A stretch of 7,762 nt of DNA from Micavibrio sp. (lineage in GTDB: Bacteria; Pseudomonadota; Alphaproteobacteria; Micavibrionales; Micavibrionaceae), in NCBI GenBank assembly GCA_027066695.1, contig JAMONE010000187.1, positions 1 to 7,762 on the forward strand, in the 5' to 3' direction. This document shows, piece by piece, positions 1-5,163 of the stretch (position 1 is the first letter of the stretch; the number at the start of each line of letters is the position of its first letter). The notes under the pieces are model-generated. The model did no database searches. It was not told the origin of the DNA and saw only the letters and a program-made list of their open reading frames with translations. Both the position numbers and the translations under genes were made by a program.

Positions 1-369
1 GAGGGGGTTAAAAGAGCTAAACCAAACATGAAGAGAGCCCTTGCTCAAGACCTTGAGGGACAATGTTTGACAATAACAAGTCACTTAGCAAAAGTTAGCC
101 TAAACTCTAGGGATCCGGTTTTATTAGTAGACCCTGAAAAAGAGTTGTATAGAAGATTTAGCCCGAATGAGGCTGCTGCAATACAATCATTTCCAGCATC
201 CTTTGAATTTATAGGTAGCCAAGGAGATGCTTATAGACAAATAGGTAACGCAATACCACCAGTATTAATGTGGCATATTTCTAACGCATTAAAGGATGTA
301 TTATCACCCATTACAGTTACAAATCGTGAACATTACCGTCTTAAAGAAACCTGTATGGAAATGGCTTGA
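1..369 (+). CDS. DNA (cytosine-5) methyltransferase, C-terminal part (5' end outside window)
   Basis: The frame is open from base 1, so the ATG at 28 is probably internal and 122 residues are visible. C5 methyltransferases move a methyl group from S-adenosylmethionine to carbon 5 of cytosine in a target sequence. The visible part holds the last two family motifs: RRFSPNEAAAIQSFP (motif IX region, about residues 51-65) and QIGNAIPPVL (motif X, about 80-89), which helps form the AdoMet pocket. The catalytic PCQ and ENV motifs would lie upstream, outside the window. A tail of about 24 residues after the last helix is not recognisable. Arginine in the conserved part is encoded by AGA or AGG, unlike the genes further right, which suggests foreign origin. 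It could be a prophage orphan enzyme or part of a restriction-modification pair; the sequence does not decide. Confidence 0.88.
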   Translation, partial: EGVKRAKPNMKRALAQDLEGQCLTITSHLAKVSLNSRDPVLLVDPEKELYRRFSPNEAAAIQSFPASFEFIGSQGDAYRQIGNAIPPVLMWHISNALKDVLSPITVTNREHYRLKETCMEMA

Positions 370-490
370 TATAAGTAATTTAACATTGTGCCTATTAAAT
401 TATCCCTCCGCACTAAAAAAGATGGGGCGAACAACGCTAATCTCCACAAGGGATATTCATGCATGGTTTGATGCCCTACCTACCAAATAA
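353..490 (+). pseudogene. Possible remnant of an excisionase/AlpA-like helix-turn-helix protein (3' end only)
   Basis: In the frame ending at the TAA at 488-490, the last 27 or so residues read NYPSALKKMGRTTLIS followed by TRDIHAWFDALP. This fits the end of small MerR-like or AlpA/excisionase DNA-binding proteins, where a 'YP.a.K.GR..li...di.aWl' pattern follows the recognition helix. The N-terminal helices expected before it are not seen; upstream the frame runs into the methyltransferase tail in another register, with no convincing start or ribosome binding site. I read it as a truncated 3' end, perhaps joined to the methyltransferase by a deletion. Excisionases often sit near the attachment site of integrated elements, which suits the tRNA gene 100 bp away. 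The match is from memory of the family pattern and rests on few residues. Confidence 0.35.
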
Positions 491-524
491 AGAATAAATA
501 AATGTAATAAAACTTAATTTAAAC

Positions 525-544
525 GGTAGCCCCGAGGTAGCCCC
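525..544. repeat. Tandem direct repeat of GGTAGCCCC
   Basis: Two identical 9-bp units, at 525-533 and 536-544, are separated by GA. They lie between the remnant gene and the terminator of the tRNA gene. Direct repeats in this position beside a tRNA attachment site can be arm-type integrase or excisionase binding sites, but nothing in the sequence proves that. Confidence 0.6.
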
Positions 545-550
545 AGATAA

Positions 551-574
551 AACAAAAGCCGCTCGAAAGCGGCT
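551..574 (-). terminator. Rho-independent terminator of the tRNA-Thr transcript
   Basis: On the minus strand a perfect stem AGCCGCT/AGCGGCT (557-563 with 568-574) with a 4-base loop is followed by TTTTGTT. It lies about 15 bp past the CCA end of the tRNA gene, in the right place and orientation to end that transcript. Confidence 0.8.
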
Positions 575-589
575 AAGTCATTGATTTAA

Positions 590-664
590 TGGTGCTGCTG
601 GGGAGAATTGAACTCCCGACCTCGTCATTACCAATGACGCGCTCTACCACTGAGCTACAGCAGC
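590..664 (-). tRNA. tRNA-Thr, anticodon GGT
   Basis: Read on the minus strand, the full cloverleaf can be folded. The acceptor is GCTGCTG/CAGCAGC, the D arm GCTC-AGTGGTA-GAGC, and the anticodon stem CGTCA/TGACG with loop TTGGTAA, giving anticodon GGT. The T arm is GGGAG-TTCAATT-CTCCC. The discriminator base is A and CCA is encoded, for 75 bases in all. The GGT anticodon reads ACC and ACT codons. The 3' half faces the foreign-looking DNA at 1-545, and tRNA 3' ends are common attachment sites for tyrosine integrases. The gene itself looks intact. Confidence 0.96.
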
Positions 665-676
665 AACTTATGAATT

Positions 677-712
677 GACGCGCAAGTTACAATAAAAAAT
701 CTGGCATGTCAT
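677..712 (-). promoter_or_regulatory. Candidate promoter of the tRNA-Thr gene
   Basis: On the minus strand ATGACA (707-712, five of six matches to TTGACA) is followed after 17 bp by TAACTT (684-689, a weak -10). A GC-rich stretch GCGCGTC follows at 677-683. A GC-rich discriminator is usual for stable-RNA promoters under stringent control. The predicted start would lie roughly 10-15 bases before the mature tRNA. The weak -10 keeps confidence low. Confidence 0.3.
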
Positions 713-736
713 CATATTTTAAAGTAAGAATACATT

Positions 737-1423
737 ATGAACGCTAAAAATACAGAAAAAATTGACAAACGAGCCGCTGCCTTGCGCAGTAATCTAAAGC
801 GTCGTAAAGAAAAAACCAAGAGTGAAAAGATGTTAAAACCGAAACAAAATAACGATATTATAATGCGCCCTGGAATACTCGCCGATCACCAAATCCGCGA
901 GCTTGCGCAAAATGAAGGCATGATAGAGCCTTTTATCGAAACACAAAAGCGCGATGGTATTATCTCCTACGGCCTGTCATCTTATGGTTATGATGCGCGT
1001 TGTTCGGAGGATTTCAAGATCTTTACAAATATCGATAACGCAATGGTAGATCCGAAAAATTTCTCGGATAAAAGCTTTGTTGATCGCAAGAGCGACGTTT
1101 GTATTATTCCCCCGAACAGCTTTGCTCTGACCCATACTGTTGAGTATTTTCGTATTCCAAAGGATGTGCTGGTGATATGTCTGGGGAAAAGCACCTATGC
1201 ACGTTGTGGATTAATTGTGAATGTCACACCGCTAGAACCTGGTTGGGAGGGGCATGTAACGCTGGAGATATCCAATACTACGCCGCTTCCTGCGAAAGTT
1301 TATGCTAATGAGGGCGTGGCTCAGTTCTTATTCTTTAAGGGCAGCGATGCTTGCGAGGTTAGCTATGCGGATAGAGCTGGTAAATATATGGGGCAGCGCG
1401 GCGTTACCCTGCCCAAGCTATAA
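737..1423 (+). CDS. dcd: dCTP deaminase with basic N-terminal extension
   Basis: The enzyme deaminates dCTP to dUTP, feeding dTMP synthesis in the cytoplasm. The core, from about residue 43 (MRPGILADHQIREL) to 228, has normal family length. Visible signatures are SSYGYDAR (81-88), GKSTYARCG (150-158), LEPGWEGHVTLEISN (166-180, with E177 the likely catalytic glutamate) and ADRAGKYMGQRG near the C-terminus. Residues 1-42 are extra: lysine/arginine-rich, with RAAALRSNLKRRK at 12-24. That motif resembles short stand-alone alphaproteobacterial proteins I recall, so this may be a fusion. An ATG at 863 would give the usual length but has no clear ribosome binding site, and the start at 737 has only a weak one, so the start is open. 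murA begins 8 bp after the stop, indicating one transcript. The deaminase identity is firm. Confidence 0.93.
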   Translation: MNAKNTEKIDKRAAALRSNLKRRKEKTKSEKMLKPKQNNDIIMRPGILADHQIRELAQNEGMIEPFIETQKRDGIISYGLSSYGYDARCSEDFKIFTNIDNAMVDPKNFSDKSFVDRKSDVCIIPPNSFALTHTVEYFRIPKDVLVICLGKSTYARCGLIVNVTPLEPGWEGHVTLEISNTTPLPAKVYANEGVAQFLFFKGSDACEVSYADRAGKYMGQRGVTLPKL

Positions 1424-1431
1424 GAGGCATC

Positions 1432-2697
1432 ATGGACAGCATATCAGTCATTGGCGGCAATCAATTAAACGGCACTATTCCCATTAGCGGAGCAAAAAAC
1501 TGCGCTCTGAAACTTATGTGTGCGGCCTTGTTAACGCAAGAAGAAATGCATTTCGAAAATAGCCCTAACTCATTGCGTGATATGGATTCGCAAACTGAGC
1601 TGCTGGAATATCTGGGGTGTAAGATAAGCCGTGATAAATCCCTTATGAGCATTAATGCTGGTAATATCCAAACATATACCGCGCCATATGATATCGTGCG
1701 AAAAATGCGCGGAAGCATCCTTGTTCTTGGCCCGTTGCTCGCCCGTTTTGGTGAGGCAAAGGTATCTATGCCGGGGGGCTGCGCCATTGGCACTCGCCCT
1801 GTTGATCTGCATATCAAAGGGCTGGAGGAGATGGGCGCGAGCATTATACTTGAAGAGGGTTATATTAATGCAACCGCGCCAAAAGGCGGGCTGCAAGGCA
1901 CGAAAATCATATTCCCCAAAGTATCTGTTGGTGCGACTGAAAATCTGATGATGGCGGCTACGCTGGCAAAGGGTGAAACTGTTTTGGTAAATTCCGCGAA
2001 AGAGCCTGAAATCATTGATCTTGGTGAATGTTTGATAAAGATGGGCGCGAAGATATCAGGGTTGGGAAGCGAAACGATACGTATCGAAGGGGTAAAAGCT
2101 TTAAGTGGAGTGCGTCATAGCGTCGTGCCAGATCGCATCGAAGCAGGGACTTACATAATTGCCGCAGGAATGACAGGTGGAACATTGCGCTTGCAAAATG
2201 CACGGGTAGAGCATTTAAGTGCGCCGCTTGGCCTGTTATCTCAAAGTGGAATAGAGGTCGAGCAAGAGGGCAATGATATTATCGTTCACCGCGAAATTGG
2301 TCGCTTGCAAGCTATTGATGTTATGACCGAGCCATATCCCGGCTTTCCCACAGATTTACAAGCACAGTTTATGGCTATGCTAACATTGGCTGAAGGCGCG
2401 GGAATGGTGACTGAAACTATCTTCGAAAATCGCTTTATGCATGTGCCAGAACTTAACCGTATGGGCGCGGATATCACGGTGCAGGGTAATTCTGCAATTG
2501 TACGCGGAGTAGGGCGCCTGCACGGCGCGGAAGTAATGGCAACTGATCTGCGCGCAAGTGTGGCTTTGGTGTTGGCTGGGTTGGTCGCAGAAGGCGAAAC
2601 CATAATTAACCGCATCTACCATTTAGAGCGCGGCTATGAAGATATAGTCGGTAAGCTAGGTAATGTCGGCGCGAATATCAAACGTGTTGGCGGGTAG
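1432..2697 (+). CDS. murA: UDP-N-acetylglucosamine 1-carboxyvinyltransferase
   Basis: MurA transfers enolpyruvyl from phosphoenolpyruvate to UDP-GlcNAc, the first committed step of peptidoglycan synthesis in the cytoplasm. At 421 residues it is full length. The substrate-binding K22-N23 lie in SGAKNCALK. The catalytic cysteine is C117 in MPGGCAIGTRPVDLH; since it is Cys and not Asp, fosfomycin sensitivity would be expected from the family. MRGS (92-95) lines the active site, and the general base is D308 in PGFPTDLQAQ. The C-terminal DLRASVALVLAGL (372-384) is also typical. AGAGG at 1423-1427, overlapping the dcd stop, is a good ribosome binding site for the ATG at 1432. The TAG stop forms the first three bases of a 16-bp palindrome. 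Confidence 0.97.
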   Translation: MDSISVIGGNQLNGTIPISGAKNCALKLMCAALLTQEEMHFENSPNSLRDMDSQTELLEYLGCKISRDKSLMSINAGNIQTYTAPYDIVRKMRGSILVLGPLLARFGEAKVSMPGGCAIGTRPVDLHIKGLEEMGASIILEEGYINATAPKGGLQGTKIIFPKVSVGATENLMMAATLAKGETVLVNSAKEPEIIDLGECLIKMGAKISGLGSETIRIEGVKALSGVRHSVVPDRIEAGTYIIAAGMTGGTLRLQNARVEHLSAPLGLLSQSGIEVEQEGNDIIVHREIGRLQAIDVMTEPYPGFPTDLQAQFMAMLTLAEGAGMVTETIFENRFMHVPELNRMGADITVQGNSAIVRGVGRLHGAEVMATDLRASVALVLAGLVAEGETIINRIYHLERGYEDIVGKLGNVGANIKRVGG

Positions 2698-2710
2698 GGG
2701 CTTGCCCCTA
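2695..2710. repeat. Perfect 16-bp palindrome overlapping the murA stop codon
   Basis: TAGGGGCTTGCCCCTA is a perfect self-complementary sequence, and its first three bases are the murA TAG. It can form a short GC-rich hairpin in the mRNA. It is followed by AAAAAC and not by a T tract, so it is not a standard terminator, though it could protect the 3' end of the dcd-murA message. It may also be a copy of a dispersed repeat; only one copy is in the window. Confidence 0.6.
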
Positions 2711-2758
2711 AAAACATGTCTAATAAGTGTATAGTTTTTTGTTTATACCTTGGCGCTA

Positions 2759-2787
2759 TTGCAAGCGATTTGATAAGGGATTAATAA
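2759..2787 (+). promoter_or_regulatory. Candidate promoter of pal-cpoB
   Basis: TTGCAA (2759-2764) is followed after exactly 17 bp by TAATAA (2782-2787), inside an AT-rich gap of 130 bp between murA and pal. Transcription would start near 2794, leaving a leader of about 34 bases that contains the ribosome binding site AAGGA at 2816-2820. This suggests pal is transcribed independently of murA. Confidence 0.5.
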
Positions 2788-2827
2788 TATCACATTAATT
2801 TATTTTGAATTCGAAAAGGAAAGCTTT

Positions 2828-3337
2828 ATGTTCTCTCGTTATTTTATGATTTTTTCAGCTTTGTTAATGGTTAGTGCATGTACAGGAAATGCAAATAAGG
2901 GTGACGTTGGTATTCAAACATCGATAGATGACGGTGTTATTATTGATCAGAATGACTTTTATGGAGATAATGGCCCAACTCCAGGGACGCAAGCTGACTT
3001 GGTTGTAAATGTTGGTGACCGTATTTTCTTTAAGACGGACAGCTCTGACCTTACTTTAGAGGCGCGCACTGCGCTTGAGAATCAAGCTACATGGCTTGAG
3101 CAATATCCTAGCTTGAATGTTAATATTGAAGGCCATGCGGATGAGCGTGGAACGCGCGAATATAACCTTGCGCTTGGTGATCGTCGTGCTAATGCAGTTA
3201 AAAATTATCTTATTGCGCTTGGCGTTAGTCCTGTGCGTGTTGGGGTGATTAGCTATGGTAAGGAGCGTCCAGCCGTTCCAGGTGCAAATGAGATGGCTTG
3301 GTCACAAAATCGCCGCGGCGTAACTAAGGTTCAATAG
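2828..3337 (+). CDS. pal: Peptidoglycan-associated lipoprotein Pal
   Basis: Pal is an outer-membrane lipoprotein of the Tol-Pal system. It binds peptidoglycan and TolB, and links the outer membrane to the cell wall during constriction. Residues 1-17 form a lipoprotein signal peptide ending in the lipobox VSAC, with C18 as the lipidated residue. A short acidic linker follows to about 55, then an OmpA-like domain (about 58-169). That domain carries GHADERGTREYN (102-113) and RR (119-120), which include the expected diaminopimelate-binding Asp and Arg. At 169 residues the length is normal. AAGGA at 2816-2820 sits 7 bases before the ATG. cpoB starts 9 bp downstream. tolB, the usual upstream neighbour, is not here; murA is. 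Confidence 0.96.
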   Translation: MFSRYFMIFSALLMVSACTGNANKGDVGIQTSIDDGVIIDQNDFYGDNGPTPGTQADLVVNVGDRIFFKTDSSDLTLEARTALENQATWLEQYPSLNVNIEGHADERGTREYNLALGDRRANAVKNYLIALGVSPVRVGVISYGKERPAVPGANEMAWSQNRRGVTKVQ

Positions 3338-3346
3338 GAAGTCGTT

Positions 3347-4141
3347 ATGTTTCGTATTTTGATGATTTTAGTATTTGTGTTTTCTATGCCTGCGTTGTCG
3401 CAGGCGCAGAGCTATGGTGATCCATCATCTGCGGCGGCGGCGGAAATTCGTTTTCAGCAATTAGAGAAGGAAATCCGCAGGCTTACAGGTATTGTTGAGC
3501 AGCAAAACTACGAAATCAGACGACTTCGCGCCGAGCTTTTAAAGGCTGTGGGTGATTTGGAAGTGCGCGTTAATGATTTGGAAGGCGGGAAGACTGCTTC
3601 TCCTGCTGAGCCGAAGGATGCGGGGGAGGGGCTTAAAATTAAGCCTTCAGATATTACTGCGATTAATACAAGCTCACAGCCTAATCCGCCTGAGAGTGTG
3701 CAAACGCTGGGCACTATTAATAAGTCGCCAGATACTGGTAAGGTTTCATCAAAAGACGCCGCGCCCCGCGCCTATGAACATGCTTATGGCTTTATAAAGC
3801 AGCGTGATTTTGCGAATGCCGAGAAAGCTTTTGCTAAATTTATGTTGGATTTTCCAAATAGTCCTTTGGTTTCCAATGCTAAATATTGGTATGGAGAGAC
3901 ATTTTATGTGCGCGGTAGCTACGAGAAATCCGCGCGTATATTCGCTGAAGGCTATAAGCAATTCCCTAAAGGCTCAAAAGCGGCAAGTAACTTGCTAAAA
4001 CTTGGAATGGCTCTTAGCGGTATGGGCAAGAATGATGATGCTTGTGTTGCCTATAAACAGTTGAAAAAGGATTATTCTAAATCCTCTGTTCCTGTTGTTA
4101 AACGCGCCCAAACCGAGATGAAGCGCATTAATTGTCGTTAA
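3347..4141 (+). CDS. cpoB: Cell division coordinator CpoB (YbgF), periplasmic TPR protein
   Basis: CpoB works in the periplasm with TolA and the PBP1B-LpoB machinery to couple outer-membrane constriction to septal peptidoglycan synthesis; this role is known from E. coli. Residues 1-20 are a signal peptide with a likely cut after ALSQA. Residues 33-79 have heptad-like spacing (FQQLEKEIRRLTGIVEQQ) and should form the coiled coil that trimerises the protein. A Ser/Pro/Lys-rich linker covers about 81-140. Residues 142-250 carry three TPR-like repeats, opening with AYEHAYGFIKQRDFANAEKA. Two cysteines remain in the mature protein (C233 and C263). The start has AGGAAG about 6 bases upstream, and only 9 bp separate it from pal, so the two are co-transcribed. 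Confidence 0.93.
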   Translation: MFRILMILVFVFSMPALSQAQSYGDPSSAAAAEIRFQQLEKEIRRLTGIVEQQNYEIRRLRAELLKAVGDLEVRVNDLEGGKTASPAEPKDAGEGLKIKPSDITAINTSSQPNPPESVQTLGTINKSPDTGKVSSKDAAPRAYEHAYGFIKQRDFANAEKAFAKFMLDFPNSPLVSNAKYWYGETFYVRGSYEKSARIFAEGYKQFPKGSKAASNLLKLGMALSGMGKNDDACVAYKQLKKDYSKSSVPVVKRAQTEMKRINCR

Positions 4142-4147
4142 TTTGGC

Positions 4148-4176
4148 TTGAGCTTATGTCTCTATAAGTCTATACA
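4148..4176 (+). promoter_or_regulatory. Weak candidate promoter immediately before tilS
   Basis: TTGAGC (4148-4153) and TATACA (4171-4176) are 17 bp apart in the 38-bp cpoB-tilS gap. A start 6-7 bases further would fall on the two consecutive ATG codons at 4180 and 4183, giving a leaderless message. tilS also lacks a clear ribosome binding site, which fits. A chance match in such a short region is quite possible. Confidence 0.25.
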
Positions 4177-4179
4177 GGC

Positions 4180-5157
4180 ATGATGATTAAAGCATTTTTC
4201 GATAAATATATGGATGGATCTTGTGATATTGCCGTGGCTGTTTCTGGCGGCGCGGACAGCATGGCTCTTTGCTTTGCTTTGTCGGAGTATCTATCAAATG
4301 ATATTACTATACATGCTTTAACGGTGGATCATGGCTTGCGCTTGGAAGCTGGAGATGAGGCTTTGCATGTGGCGCAGCAATTGGCGCGTCTTCCCAATAT
4401 TGAACACCATATTTTGAAATGGGAGCATAGCGGCGGAGCTACTCCTGATGCACGTATTCAAGAGCTAGCGCGTAATGCTAGATATGATTTGATGGGTGGA
4501 TATATGAGGGAGCGCGATATAGCTCATTTATTCCTTGGGCATCATATGGGGGATCAGGCCGAGACATTTTTATTTCGTCTAGCCAAGGGGAGCGGCATTG
4601 ACGGGCTGTCTTGTATGTTGCCTTTGCAAAAAATGGTAAATGACGTTATTTTGTGCCGTCCGATGCTTGATTTGGAAAAGTCTTATATGATTGATTTTTG
4701 CGCTGATCGAGCCATTGAATATATAGATGATCCATCGAATAAATCAGATAATTACGCACGTGTACGTCTGCGTAAATCTATGGATATTTTAGCCTCGGAA
4801 GGCTTATCAGCTAAGCGTTTGAGCGTTTGCGCCGCTAGGCATGCTCGCGCTCGTAAGGCGTTGGAATATGCGGCAGATAAGGGGTTTGAGCAGTGCATTC
4901 TTCAAAATGATGCAAAACGTATCGTATTTGCATTTAAACCCCTAACTGAAATGCCTGAAGAGATCGTGCTGCGAATAGTGATTACGGCGATGGCTCACTT
5001 GACCCATAGTGAAGGCTATGGTGCGCGTTTGGAGCGTGTCGAAAATTTATGCTCTGATTTGATGACGGAGAAGCCTTTTCGTAAACGCACATTAGGTGGC
5101 CTTGTTTTTGAGCATAACTCCAAAGACAACACTTTTGTTATCTTCTTGGAGAGGTGA
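4180..5157 (+). CDS. tilS: tRNA(Ile)-lysidine synthetase TilS, short form
   Basis: TilS uses ATP and lysine to turn C34 of the CAU-anticodon tRNA-Ile into lysidine, so that it reads AUA and is charged with isoleucine; it is essential in most bacteria. The N-type ATP pyrophosphatase loop SGGADS is at 22-27, followed by VDHGLR (49-54), ARNARYDLM (97-105), GHHMGDQAET (120-129) and RLAKGSG (133-139). DDPSN (183-187) then precedes the Y.R.R.R stretch. At 325 residues it is shorter than E. coli TilS (about 430) and resembles short forms that lack much of the C-terminal tRNA-binding region. Two ATGs in a row (4180, 4183) leave the start uncertain by one codon. cpoB ends 38 bp upstream; ftsH, the usual follower in many alphaproteobacteria, is missing. 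Confidence 0.94.
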   Translation: MMIKAFFDKYMDGSCDIAVAVSGGADSMALCFALSEYLSNDITIHALTVDHGLRLEAGDEALHVAQQLARLPNIEHHILKWEHSGGATPDARIQELARNARYDLMGGYMRERDIAHLFLGHHMGDQAETFLFRLAKGSGIDGLSCMLPLQKMVNDVILCRPMLDLEKSYMIDFCADRAIEYIDDPSNKSDNYARVRLRKSMDILASEGLSAKRLSVCAARHARARKALEYAADKGFEQCILQNDAKRIVFAFKPLTEMPEEIVLRIVITAMAHLTHSEGYGARLERVENLCSDLMTEKPFRKRTLGGLVFEHNSKDNTFVIFLER

Positions 5158-5163
5158 ATTTTT

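Noticed and set aside
672..690. TTGACG followed by TACAAT before dcd, considered as a plus-strand promoter.
   Set aside because: The boxes are only 7 bp apart, and with 17-bp spacing the -10 is poor (AAATCT).
1461..1896. Long minus-strand open frames inside murA.
   Set aside because: They are antisense shadows of a clearly coding gene and resemble no known protein.
2729..2748. AT-rich inverted repeat GTATA...TATAC with a T run, considered as a terminator after murA.
   Set aside because: The stem is 5 bp, nearly all A-T, and the T run is in the loop and not after it.
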